From positions 1,730,001 through 1,794,000 of the forward strand of contig OY101120.1 in NCBI GenBank assembly GCA_956465555.1: a stretch of DNA of 64,000 bases, read 5' to 3'. The notes below the pieces were generated by a model. The model was not told the DNA's origin, ran no database searches, and saw nothing but the letters and a program-made list of their open reading frames with translations. The translations under genes and the position numbers were made by a program. Numbering within the stretch: position 1 is the stretch's first letter; each line of letters starts with the position of its first letter. This document shows, one piece after another, positions 21,444-32,342 of this stretch. The stretch comes from Nitzschia sp. pyKryTriq1. Lineage: Eukaryota; Bacillariophyta; Bacillariophyceae; Bacillariales; Bacillariaceae.

Positions 21444-22883
21444 ATGTCCAGCTTGGAGCTGAATGGTGCTATATGGGCCTTAGATTCTAGCATGCATGAT
21501 CTGAACAAAGCCTCAAAAAGCAGTGACAAGAGGCACAGCGAATCATCTTCGCCTGCGTCACTCGTGAGCCTCAAGTTGGAAGAATTTGATCTAGATACTG
21601 TGGTGGCAGCCAAAACCATCCAACTGTTTCAGAGACACTCGAACACTCTTCAACATCTCATATTGTATGAATGCACTGGACATGTGGATCTTGTGCTGAC
21701 AGTGGCCTTGACTGCCTTGCCAAAATTGACATCGCTTCGAATCGCCACAGGCCGGATATCTACGGCAGCCTTTGATCCCTGCGCCAATGCTCTGGGAGTC
21801 GGGTTGCAAGGCAATCGCAGTTTGCGTCAATTGACTCTTCAGTCGGGATCGAACGTCTTTTTCACTCTTTCTACAGAAGCTGCAGAATGCCTGGCGGATG
21901 GGCTAGCGCGGAATGGCATACTCGAACAATTGGATTTGGTGGGGTGTCGCTTTGATGATGTTAGCACCTTGTCCTGTCTGTCTCGAGGAATAAAAAAACA
22001 TTGCTATTTGAAACGCTTTCAGATAAAGTCTTGTTTCCAGAGCAATGGTCACGCGTTGGAGGACGTTGCATTAGCGCATATGGTTCTGGCCTTGGGACAA
22101 CACAATGGTCAGTTGCAGCTTTTGGATTTGACGGGGAATCAATGCATTTCTGCTGGGATCATCGCCGTTTCTACATTATTAGATCAGACGAAACTCGAAA
22201 CTTTGAACCTTTCCTGCCAATGCATTATGACGAATCCTACGAGTCGTGGTGTTGCAGACGACGAAGATGAGAGTGAAGGAGGAGAGAGCTTATCGACTTC
22301 CTTCAATATGGACTTGTCACTGCTTGTGGCAGCATTGGGGCGCACAAATACTCTAGTGCAGCTGGAACTACGATGCAATCAGCTCATTGACTCGGATATG
22401 GCCTATTTGGCAGCAGCACTGACGTACAATACATCGATTCGTTACCTTGGTTTGGCTAGCAATCGAATTTCAAACGTCGGGCTGTCCATTTTGTCATCAC
22501 GGATACCCGACATGAGAGGCTTGAAACACTTGGTTTTGACTAACAATCAGTACGACAGTGATGGCATAGCGGAACTGGCTCTCGCCATGAAGCACAATAT
22601 GACTTTGGAACGAGTAGAATTGGATACCTGTGGCTGTGTTTCATCGCAAGGGGTCTCGCTTCCTTGGCAAGAGATACAGTACTATGCTGATCTCAACTGG
22701 GGAGGTCGGCGCTTTGTTCTTCTTGACTGTCAGAGTGACCACCGATCCTTGTCACCAGCATTGTGGACACTGATACTGGCACGTATAAGCGAAGTGCTCG
22801 CCGCCAAGGCAAATGGCAAAGAAAGACAAGCCACCGTGCTGTACGCCTTTTTGAGCCAGGGGGCGGTTCTCTTTCCCACGTAG
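21444..22883 (+). CDS. leucine-rich repeat protein (ribonuclease-inhibitor type)
   Basis: A 479-residue, single-exon protein with irregular RNI-type repeats. Examples are 'LQLLDLTGNQCISAGIIAV', 'LVQLELRCNQLIDSDMAYLA', 'SIRYLGLASNRISNVGLSIL' and 'LKHLVLTNNQYDSDGIAELA' between about residues 200 and 390. The N-terminal 100 residues are less regular; the C-terminal 90 residues follow an 'LNWGGRRFVLLD' segment without repeats. No signal peptide. Diatom genomes hold many such stand-alone LRR proteins of unknown partner. Start ATG 21444 gives 'MSSLELNGAIWALD'; an upstream exon cannot be excluded. Confidence 0.75.
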   Translation: MSSLELNGAIWALDSSMHDLNKASKSSDKRHSESSSPASLVSLKLEEFDLDTVVAAKTIQLFQRHSNTLQHLILYECTGHVDLVLTVALTALPKLTSLRIATGRISTAAFDPCANALGVGLQGNRSLRQLTLQSGSNVFFTLSTEAAECLADGLARNGILEQLDLVGCRFDDVSTLSCLSRGIKKHCYLKRFQIKSCFQSNGHALEDVALAHMVLALGQHNGQLQLLDLTGNQCISAGIIAVSTLLDQTKLETLNLSCQCIMTNPTSRGVADDEDESEGGESLSTSFNMDLSLLVAALGRTNTLVQLELRCNQLIDSDMAYLAAALTYNTSIRYLGLASNRISNVGLSILSSRIPDMRGLKHLVLTNNQYDSDGIAELALAMKHNMTLERVELDTCGCVSSQGVSLPWQEIQYYADLNWGGRRFVLLDCQSDHRSLSPALWTLILARISEVLAAKANGKERQATVLYAFLSQGAVLFPT

Positions 22884-23557
22884 CTAGAAATAGGGTTTCT
22901 GTGGACGCCGAAGATATCTATTGCTGTTATTGAGGATTCTTGACTCACGATGACTTTCATCTGATCTATCATCCCATACTATAGCCCTCCGTCGTGCATA
23001 ACAACAACACCCCAGTGAGAAAAATTATGAAGAAAAGAAAGAACTTCTGCTTTCTGAGTTTCTCGGCTCGTCGCGACGACAGCCAGCGGCTGAATGAACG
23101 ACGAGTCGTCAATCATTGTGATAGAATTTCTTTGGATTATAGTACGAGGAATCAAGATCAAGGAATGCATAATGATCTTTCTTCTTACTTCTTGGTTGGA
23201 TATCATCACAGTCTTCACACACAGAGTGAAAGTTTTGCTCGAAGAAAGATTGATGTTCATCGAATGAATATCATCATCGAACGCACCATGCTGCATTGAA
23301 TCGTTTGAGTCAAAATGCTCTCTGCTGCCCGCCGCCGCGCCCGAGCGCCGGTGGGTGTGGGTGAGGGTGGGTCGCACGGGTACGAGATAGTATCGGTACC
23401 GGTACCAAGTACAAGATTCGCGACGAGATGACGATTGACGATGATGATGATTCTTGCAGGTTGATGGTTGATGTAGTCTACTCGTTGGAACAAAAAATCC
23501 ATATCCCCACACTATATTGTTCTCATTGATAGATTAGACTGCGAACAGACAGTTACG
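22884..23557. other. spacer between LRR and CSN6 genes
   Basis: No gene. A short GGTACC/ACCGGT cluster is at about 23390–23412, roughly 150 nt before the CSN6 start. A 177-codon minus-strand frame here (22979–23512) has no family resemblance. Confidence 0.55.
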
Positions 23558-24633
23558 ATGTCGACAGACATGGAAGTCGATTCCACGGAAAACGAAGTAG
23601 CGAGCATCGCGCTCCACCCGGTGAGTCTTCGATCTTTCCGGTTCCTATACAACGATCCATCTCAGCAAGCAAGCGCAATCCGTCCATCTCACTAGCTTTC
23701 TCTCCTTCGCACCCCCTTCGTTCCGGTCACCAGCTGACGATCGTACATATGTCCGATCAGTTCACCCGGATAACATGCGGAGGATCGCCTCTGGCTCCCG
23801 ATGCGCCCGTCGTCGGTCTGCTGTTTGGAAGTGTCGACGAATCCAAAGCCTTGCAGATTCGGGATGCCGACGATATCCCCACGGAACTTTCAGATTCCAC
23901 CAAAGTGCAGGTTGATTTGCATCGGGCTGTTTTTCCGCAGCATACTGTAGTGGGTTGGTATCGTGTGAGTGGAGCCGGCGACGAGCCGACGCCGTCCGAC
24001 TTGCAGATTTCGCAACAGCTGAAACAACATTACGCACCATCTTCGGCATTTTGCTTTTGCCTTTTGCAAGTGACTGACCAAGACCAAAAGCCGTCGTCGA
24101 CACTTTCTAGTGGTGATGGACCGAGTACAATGCAGGAAGAATTGCCCATCAATCTCTATGAATTACATACTGTCGACGGGAACTCAATTCTTCTAGGATT
24201 GTCAAACTGGCAACTGGAAACCTCCGAGCCAGAGCGAATTGCGGTTGAACGAGTCATGAAAGAGCAGCCCCCTGATGCAGCCAAGACCAATGCATATACG
24301 ACACAAATGAAATCCATGCAACATTCGTTGTTGAGTATGAAAGAACGGATTCAGTTGCTGGTGAATTTTTTGGAACAGACACAGCAGGGCCAAATCCCTC
24401 CCAACTACAGTCTATTGCGACAAGTCCAAGGCTTGCTCTATTCCCTGGGACCTCTTTCATCATGGGTGGGTCCCCCTGATGAGCAGCAGGCGGGAATCAG
24501 TACAGATGCCCAGATCTTATCGCATTTAGTAGTGGTTGCCAAAACGGTACGCGCCGTCGAATCGTACACGGAGAAGTTTCGAGTCATCCACGAGAGCAAG
24601 AGCGTCAACAAGGAAATGCGCCGTGTTTTCTGA
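23558..24633 (+). CDS. CSN6: COP9 signalosome subunit 6 (MPN domain)
   Basis: Exon 1 23558–23620 and exon 2 23734–24633 (113-nt intron, GTGAGT…ACCAG) join in phase to 320 residues. The junction rebuilds the MPN start 'IALHP|LTIVHMSDQFTRI', equivalent to the family's 'VALHPLVILNISDHWIR'. Further on are 'VVGLLFGSVD' and 'VVGWYRVSG', then the C-terminal helical region with 'MKERIQLLVNFLEQTQQGQIPPN'. CSN6 is a structural MPN subunit that lacks the JAMM metalloprotease residues, and none are seen here. It pairs with CSN5 in the cullin-deneddylating signalosome. Confidence 0.87.
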
Positions 24634-25276
24634 TCAGCTCATCTTACTAGTCTACGATTATACGGTAAAGGCTGGTATGCCCCTTCGAAAGGATTGCGAA
24701 ATAATTGGCTGTAGTAGCTGTTGGAATATTATATTGTTTTCAGGAAACAAACATCATTCCCATCGAATATCCGCTGGATTTATAGCAGGTCTTTTAAAAT
24801 AAATAAAGATCCCATTTTACGATCCCATTTTTACTGCCCAACGTAAACAAGCTTTTCGCCTAACGTACCGGCACATTACTGCATTATATCTCCCCTCTAC
24901 TCGATGTACAACTATAATAGAGCTGACTTCCAGCACTCACTCTTCTCTGCTCTACGATATTACTATGTACGCCTACTAGTATTTGATGTTTTTGTATTCA
25001 ATTGGAAAAACTTTATACAAGTATCGCACGACTCAGGTTTTGGACTAAGTAAATAAAGGCTACGAATACAAGTACTGTACATGGTTTGTCCAGAGCGTTG
25101 TTGGCGAGCCGCGATGAGAGTCAAAAACGTTTTACACCCGCTTCACGGCGGCGGCGCGATAGATCGAGAAGAGAGAAGATAGAAAATTTCAGAAGTTGTC
25201 GGAATCATCATCAAACTTCAGAGAGCAGCACTTCCGTTCCTCCTTGAGGTCTTGGCTTGTGTAAGGAGGTCAAACA
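24634..25276. other. spacer between CSN6 and DHHC genes
   Basis: About 640 nt, AT-richer than average, with no gene seen. Weak GTAC words (CAAGTACTGTACATGG near 25070–25085) occur before the DHHC gene. Confidence 0.5.
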
Positions 25277-26710
25277 ATGGGCGGCCGCAAGGATTGTAGA
25301 TTATGTTTCAGTTCTCGACTACTTGGAACGTCGTTTGAGGCCACACATTGGCGGAGCCTTGATGTTTGTGGATCGTTGGGCATTTCCTGTAGTTTGGGCG
25401 TCCACCTCTTTGCCTTTGGCACCATCGCACTTCATTTAATTGGAGGTAGCTTCTTTAGTACGGCTTTATTCTTGCTCCTATACACACCAGTAGCAGGCTT
25501 GGCGCTGACTTCCCTGTACATGGCTTGGGCGACGGATCCTGGAGCAGTTCCAATGGGCGCTCGGCCGCTGGTTACCGTCAAACGCGCCCCCAGTGGTGAG
25601 GTTCGGCAGTCAAATTCATCAAGACAACGAGCGCTTCGGCGATGCCACAAGTGCAACGACAATTACAAGCCAAACAGAGCTCACCACGACAGCGTCACGG
25701 GCCGATGCATTGGTAAGATCATTCCAACAATTGGTCAGTGACCCTGTCTCGTCCCAGTTGTACTGACCCTGTCTTCTTTCTTTGCACGGTTGATATTTCA
25801 AGTCAAATTCGATCATTTTTGTCCGTGGGTAGGAAACGCTGTTGGTGCCATGAACCACAAGTTTTTTGTTCTTTTCGTGGGGTACACGATGCTTTCCTGC
25901 ATCCTTTCACTTGTACTCATCATGATTCGTGCCTTTCATTGCGGATGGATGCCGAGTGATGGTGATGATTCAGCATCCAGTGGCAACAATGGTATGAGTG
26001 ATCTTTCCACAGGCGGCGCCAATAACTCGACACTTTCAGACTCTTTAGAAGATGAGAATCGGCGGTTCTTGGAAGGCACCCATCTCGAGGAATGCCAGGG
26101 ATTTTTCAACAGCTATGCTACGTTGACTTTGCTTATTGTCTCTGTTGTATTCATGATATTTACATGCTGTATGCTATTTGAACAGATTGAAGCTATTGAG
26201 ACCAACGCTTCCAAGATTGCCAGGATGAAGATGCGAGTCGGGCAAGCAGGGACGGAGCTCGCCCGTGTGACGGAAGAATTCAATGAAATGTTCGGAGGAA
26301 CCTCCAACAAAGTGTCGTGGCACTGGTTCTTGCCTATAGAAGTCGAGTTTCCGAGGGGAATGAAAAAGGTGGTACTAGGATATGAATGGGATGAAACGTT
26401 TGATCCTGTTCCCTACGAGGAACCATCAGGTATCCATGGGGCATCCAGTGCACTGAGCGCGGGGGGCGCGGAAGCAGGACGAGACGAAGAATTAGGGACT
26501 GTTGAATTGACCTCGACATCCATGTCGTTGTCTAACAGCACGCTGAAGCCGGCGCCACTGAATCCAACTAGCTCTGCCGTATTGGATGGGGGAGAAGAAG
26601 CAAGCTTCAGCGGAACGCCTGTATCAGAAACACGTCCGCAGCTAGTAAAGCGCAGCAACAGTAGGGGACCAGATTCAAGGCTCAAGCCAGCACCCGGCAC
26701 ATTGACATGA
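25277..26710 (+). CDS. DHHC-family protein S-acyltransferase with altered zinc ligands
   Basis: Exons 25277–25712 and 25803–26710 (90-nt intron, GTAAGA…TCAAG) join in phase to 447 residues. Order: two N-terminal membrane helices (about 45–90), 'DPGAVP' (family DPG motif), the cysteine-rich domain, then two more helices and a long Ser-rich tail. The CRD reads '[36 protein letters not shown]…' where textbook enzymes have HHC, CGRC, DHHC and NCVG. Thus DHHC is DHFC, and three cysteines (HHD, TGRC, NAVG) are replaced. The catalytic cysteine of DHFC is kept. It may be an active variant subfamily or a weakly active one. A frame starting at 25257 competes at the N-terminus. Confidence 0.8.
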
Positions 26711-26884
26711 TATTGAGTAGTCCCTCTCTTGGGACGAACATTTAATGCATTTTACTTGAAACTATCCTGCCAGTATTCGTCCATTTACTTGTGCTGTGTA
26801 CCATTGATACCCTAATAGACTATAAAACGCCAATTGAACGAAAACTACAGTACATTCATTTTTAATCTGCTAAAGGCCAAACAA

Positions 26885-29530
26885 TTACGATCTCTGTCCC
26901 CATGGGTCATCGTTGGGACCACAAGGAGAAATCGGAAGAGTAAGAATATTGTCAGGCAATTCCATCAACGTTGTCGGATCTTCTCGGTCGAAGGGTATGG
27001 GAGACATCGCTATTTCGTCGACCTTAGCCGAAGCCTCTGTCCCCGCAACCACGATACTGATTCGAGCGGATACTGGACTAGCTCGGGCTATCGACACTGG
27101 GCTGGAGCGGGCAGTCACAGGGGTGGATCTATCGACGAGATTCTCATCTCCCTCCTCGTCTTTCCCATCGTCAGCGTGGGACGCAGACGAAATCTTTCGG
27201 GGGTTGAGCTTAAGGGAAATCTGCGACGACGACTCTGCTAGAGATGGATATGGCACCCTGCTTTCCTCTGTAGACTCGAGCCGGTCTTCATCCATCTTCT
27301 TCTCTTCGCCAGGTGGAGATGCTCGGTAGGAATCTTCTCGCTCCCACTCATGAGGATATCTCTCCTCTCGCCGTCGGATTCGCCGGAATCGAGGCGACGG
27401 TTGCGGCGGGGCAAAGTCCCTAGACGAACTGGTTGGTGGCCGTGGTGGAGTTTCCCCGTAGGAAGCCCGAGAGCGCGGAGATAACATTACTCTTGATGAC
27501 ATGCTGGACATAGGGTGTGGTCTTCCTTCTCCTCCCAAGCTTGGCACTGACAAGCCGCTGCTTTCGCTTCCATGAGCGCTGCTGCTAAAAGACGTACCGT
27601 AGCCAGCGGGTGGTGGAGTGCTGTAGTACTCGTGCGAGTGCGGTGACCTCCACCGTGGCGACCGATCAGAAGGGTAACCAATACTTTCGTGGTGATATCC
27701 ATGATGTGCAGGGTATCGTTCGTACCGGGGCAAGGGGTCCCGGGGTGACTGCCATTCGCCGCCCGAAGGATTCGAAGTGTAACCTGCCGGAGAAAATTGA
27801 TGCCGGCCCGGAGGCAAAGGTCCCTTTGGAAGGGGGGATGCCGGGGCAGGTGACGCCGACCTCGGAGGTCTTGGTGAGGCACAGCTCCCAGCAGGAGGGT
27901 ACCCAGAGTGCACCTGTGCTGGGGAAGGAGGCTTCCAAGAGTACTGTAAGCCAGAACCGGATGCTGAAGAACCCGCTGGAGGAAGTGGCAGTCTTTCACG
28001 GTACAGCGATGGCTGATAACGAGAGGCACTGTACGACCAGGAACCTGGGTGGGAGTGGTGGTGAGGTGATCGACCTTCGGATGCAGAATCGTAAGGATAT
28101 TCATAAGAATGGCTTCGCCCATAATGTCTGTCACCCGACTGGCGTGCATACGGGGAGAAGGATCCTGGCGAAGGTGACGGATGCTCGTAGCCCGAGTAAG
28201 TCGGACTCGGTCCCATCGATCCAGGACTTTCATGTTCGTGGTAAGATACCGTGCCACCCCAAGTCATTGGGGAGTTGGGATGAGACATGGCCTGTCTTGG
28301 CTGAGGAGTTCTAGGTGAAGGTGGCACCTGTGTGTATCGTTCAGCGAACTGGGCTAGCGGAGAGGGCGGAGGTTCTGTTGGCCATACTCTGCGGTGTTGC
28401 CTGGTTAATGCAGTCCCCGAACCAGGATTGGACCTGGTTCTTCTGTGGCCCTTCTTCACAGAATTGTGCTTAGACTTCAAAGAGCGCAAAAGACGAAATG
28501 AGTAAGTTTCTTCCCGAGAGGTGCGATTTACAAGTGCAATAGACCCCTTACCTTCTTTATAACTTTGATCTTCTCAAATGGTTTCTTTCCGGACGATGCA
28601 TCATCCGTATCCATGCGATCATCACTAGAAGCCTTGGCTTCCTCTGCGCTTCCATCTTTTTCGTCATCATTTGACTTTTTAGCAGAATCTGCTTTGCTTC
28701 GTTGGCCAGGCTCGTGGTCCTCGAAGACTGCATTCAAAAAATCAGGATCGCCCAAATCTGCCGACAATTGCTTTCTTAGACTAGCAGCGCCATCGCGCAA
28801 AGCTTGACTGGTCTTTTCAACCGCCTTCTTATGTCCAATGTCCGCCCAAAGCCCCGTGTCTGGGTCTTTCTCGAGAAATCGGCCCGGAGGGTCCAAGGAT
28901 CGCACCGCCTCCACTATCGATCTCGAAATAGACATCTTTTGACGCTTTGTACTAGAAACGTAAAGTTCCTATGGTCACAATAAATTGGCAGGCGTTAGTG
29001 GTTGAGTAGAAAGCATTATGAATTTTGTATACATTGTTCTGCAAGCGATTCCCGATGCATCTTGAGCGCATCAAGAGTGTTACGATACTGTACAAATGAT
29101 GGAAAACAAGAGCACAATCTCATAACATTTTCATATGTCCACCACTTTGCCATTGCAGGTACAATAGTGACAAAGTAGTTGCTTCGAATAAGCTACCAGA
29201 CAGGAGGAGTACAATGGCTGAACCCTGAACCAAATTGAATAATATTATTGCGTTCTCAACAACAAAAATCTCGTTCAAATTTCGAGAGCAACAGAATTCC
29301 TATCCATCAGCACGTCATATAGAGTTTCTACGACCAAAACGATGGAATCCGGAATCCATATTTACCTTATTTAGGCCAACGAGAGAACGAAAACTTTCGT
29401 TGCCTGGATGTCGATTTGTAGTAACCCCTCGACCGCAAAGAACATCGTGGTGATGAGGTTGCTCGATATCCTCCATCTTCTGCTCGTCGTCTAAGAGTAA
29501 ACCTCCGTCATATTCCTGTTGTTGATCCAT
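26885..29530 (-). CDS. DUF6824-domain protein with Pro/Ser-rich tail
   Basis: Exons 29530–29366, 28968–28552 and 28474–26885 join in phase to 723 residues; introns are 397 and 77 nt. Exon 1 has 'HDVLCGRGVTTNRHPGNESF' (about residues 28–47) and exon 2 continues 'ELYVSSTKRQKMSISRSIVE…PPGRFLEKDP…GLWADIGHKKAVEKTSQALRDG', together the DUF6824 domain abundant in diatoms. A nuclear or DNA-related role has been suggested, without proof I know of. Residues about 195–540 are Pro/Ser/Tyr/Gly-rich and look disordered, resembling RNA-binding or transcription-factor activation tails. The last 150 residues are acidic and Ser-rich. A second acceptor at 28470–28469 would shorten exon 3 by two codons. Confidence 0.8.
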
Positions 29531-30765
29531 TTGAGACGCTTGAGATATTGTTTACGATTGACTGAAGATCATCGAGAAATGCAATGAATCATCGTCAAAA
29601 AGTGAATTGTGTCACTCTTCTTGTTCTTTTAGCGCGCCCTCAGCTTCGCCCTCCAAGACGTTGGAAGTCATAACGTTCGATTTCCGATGGGGATCGAGAA
29701 CACCGCGACACGTTGGCTTTATGAACGGACACGAGCTTCCGAATGTGACTCCAAATTTCTAACGTCTACGTTACGAGATTTCGCATTACTTAACGATACT
29801 TCAGGGTTTTGAATGTTTATTGAGATATATCGGATAATGTGTTATTTCAAATCTCTTCCATTGAGTTGAACAGAGCAAAAAATCCTTAATATGCCCACCC
29901 CGCATTGGCGCCAAAACCTACCGAGAATTGGCGTACGGAAAAACTTATTTGACTTCATGTGGCTGGGTCACAATGGGCGCCATAAAAACGTCATCGCTAT
30001 GTACTAAATCTCGGCAGCAAATTTCACCACGCGCACCATCTGCAGACTGCTACTCCTTCTCTATCTACAGTACTACAGGTAGTAGAGTGGTGTCTCCAAG
30101 AAGAAACCCCCTTTACAGTTACATACCGGTACAGAAGTAGTAGTAACTGATGACTTTTCCCTTCCTTCAATACACCAATACACTTAGCCACGTCTACGTG
30201 TAGAGAGAGAGAGAGAGTCAGCATCATAAGACCACCCACCAGCTACTGTATGATGTCTGACAATAGTACTAGAAGCCGGCCCTTCTTTGTTGTTGTTGAA
30301 GCAGGAGTCTTCATTGAGATTACTTGCCCAAATCGCACGGGGTACTAGCCGCAGACTCATTGCGGTATACAATTAGGAGTAGGAGTGCTGGTTGCTGGTT
30401 CAAGTACTTGCTCTCTCTACCATGTACGGTACCAGGTACCGCCGGTAGTAGCAGCTCCGGCCTCTACCAGAGCAGAGAGTAGAGTACTTGTACCAGCAGA
30501 CGAGCAAACTCGCTTCGATCGGACGAGTCGTTAGTCGTCGTCTACAGTCTACAGCACGAATACAGCATTTAATCGGTACGCAGTAGTCTAGACTAGAGTC
30601 TACTACAGAGGATGCGGCGGAAGAATGGCCTGCTGGTGCTAGCGACACGTCACGAAGTGCCGTAGGGGATTGTGAAAGGTTTGTTTGGTGTTATGATGAC
30701 TTGGTGGGATTGAAGTAATTGCGGAATCTTTCCACAATGGTGGTTGCGGGGCGCCATTCGGAGTG
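29531..30765. other. 1.2-kb spacer between DUF6824 (-) and NYN (-) genes
   Basis: No gene found. It contains a short (GA)n run near 30202–30216, one GTAC-palindrome patch at about 30420–30445, and AGTAGTAG/CTAC-rich sequence. Frames on both strands are short and unlike known proteins. Confidence 0.55.
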
Positions 30766-31845
30766 TTATTGTATTGGCTCTTCACTAGGAGCTGTTGCAT
30801 GGGGCCGGCGTGGTGTGTTACCAGCTTCAACTCCCTCAGCTTCAAGCAATTTTTCTCTCAAGAACTGGGATCCAACTGGCGTCATTGGTTTAGGGTAGAG
30901 ATGATAATCTGCGTCTCCAAATTTGTTGTGCAAATAATCTAGACCTGTTTCAAACTCGTCTGAAAGAACAATATCAGCTGCAGACCGGAGTTTGTTCGTT
31001 TGTTGCGTTGTTCCATACTGTGCTATTGACACAGCGAGAAGGTTCTTCTTCCTTGCTTCGAGAAGGAGATCTGCGAAATCGCCGTCTTCAGACACCACCA
31101 CGAGAGCACCATGCAAGCCATGCGTTTCGACATCGTTACTTTTGTTCAAGGCTTTCATCCATCCCCGCGCCTCTTTCTTCAATGTAGTGTCCACATCGCT
31201 CACTGAGTGGCACTTTGCTCCAAAGACTTTGAGCAAGCGAAAGAGATCATTTGTTATCGGTTTGGGGGGTCCAACAACTCGTCTCGCAGGTTGACGGAAT
31301 AAACCTACTTGTGCAGCTTCATACTTTGCAAACTTGTGTCTATCCACCTTGCGTCCTTGTTTCCGCCAGGTTTGCCGTTTTTCTTGCTCGCGATCATGCA
31401 GCATACGCATATGCTTGTCTAATTTGTCCATATCGGACCAACCGCGTGCTCTGTCTTTCTTCGTTAGTTTCATTTTTTGTCCACAGACGCCACAGCGCAA
31501 CATTCCGTTCATATCATGGCCCGTGTGAAAATCATCCATCGACCATTCCAGGGACGAGGGGTCCATCATATCCTCCTCATCAATCCATGTCTGAGTATGT
31601 GGATTCGCGAAAACGTTTAATCGTTGCATCGGCCCAGTCATCTCGGTGAAGGCGAGCAAAGGAGAGAGGTATGAGGCGATGCCCTTCCGCGTTTGGGAGA
31701 GAGGTAGCACATTGTCCAGATCGACGAAGATACCCACTGGGAGCGACCCGAAACATCGTCTTCCCCACGTCATCATAAAATGGGAACGTTTCAAACTACA
31801 CGTACTTCGGACCAGCAGCATACCTCTTCCAACTGTTTTCAACAT
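30766..31845 (-). CDS. NYN (PIN-like) domain protein, putative organellar ribonuclease
   Basis: A 359-residue, single-exon protein from ATG 31845. The first 35 residues are basic and hydrophobic, like an organelle presequence. 'VGIFVDLDNV' (37–46) is the first acidic motif of the NYN fold. The second, 'ALVVVSEDGDFADLL', is near residue 260, followed by 'AADIVLSDEFETG'. Between them sits a C2H2-like finger (C..C, H…H; about residues 117–150) and a basic helix. NYN proteins are metal-dependent RNases of tRNA or rRNA processing; plant relatives with the same order are organellar. Exact substrate unknown. Confidence 0.72.
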   Translation of the reverse strand: MLKTVGRGMLLVRSTCSLKRSHFMMTWGRRCFGSLPVGIFVDLDNVLPLSQTRKGIASYLSPLLAFTEMTGPMQRLNVFANPHTQTWIDEEDMMDPSSLEWSMDDFHTGHDMNGMLRCGVCGQKMKLTKKDRARGWSDMDKLDKHMRMLHDREQEKRQTWRKQGRKVDRHKFAKYEAAQVGLFRQPARRVVGPPKPITNDLFRLLKVFGAKCHSVSDVDTTLKKEARGWMKALNKSNDVETHGLHGALVVVSEDGDFADLLLEARKKNLLAVSIAQYGTTQQTNKLRSAADIVLSDEFETGLDYLHNKFGDADYHLYPKPMTPVGSQFLREKLLEAEGVEAGNTPRRPHATAPSEEPIQ

Positions 31846-32342
31846 CTCACGTTACACTGTAAGAATACATAGGGTCAAGTCTGCGTAGACTTGGGGGCAA
31901 CTATCTCCCTTCTACAGTAGAGAGTAAAGGAGAAAAGCAATAATGAATTATGTTATCATCTTGATCTGTTGCCGCTTGCGCCGCGCACGCGTATGATCCT
32001 ACACGTACTGCATCATGTACTGCGCGCTGATGACCCCGCATGTTCCCTACTCCGTCCGCATCCTTCCTGCATCTTGTAAATGACCATGCCAAAAATTTTC
32101 CGCATCTAGCCTAGCTAGTGTACATACGCTCGATCTACTAGTAGGAAGTAGTGATAGACTGGGGAAATAGCTCTCTACTAGCTACTAATAGTAGTAGCTA
32201 GTACAAAAACTACTATCGCTCATCAATCCCGCGGGCTCCGAGGCTTGATGAGTTTTTGAAGGATTCGTATGGATCGACATTGTGATAAAGAAGCAGTCTC
32301 CCCCTTTTCTTTTTGTTGTTGTTCGTCGTCATACGTCATACG
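31846..32342. other. divergent spacer between NYN and ankyrin-type genes
   Basis: About 500 nt. CTAGTAG-rich around 32100–32210. No gene and no GGTACC island. Confidence 0.5.

Noticed and set aside
22979-23512. 177-codon minus-strand frame upstream of CSN6
   Set aside because: No recognised domain, crosses a GTAC cluster, and lies where the CSN6 promoter should be.
27487-28314. Plus- and minus-strand frames of 234 and 256 codons over the DUF6824 gene
   Set aside because: They overlap the long Pro/Ser-rich exon in other frames; GC-rich low-complexity coding sequence keeps alternative frames open. No family motifs.
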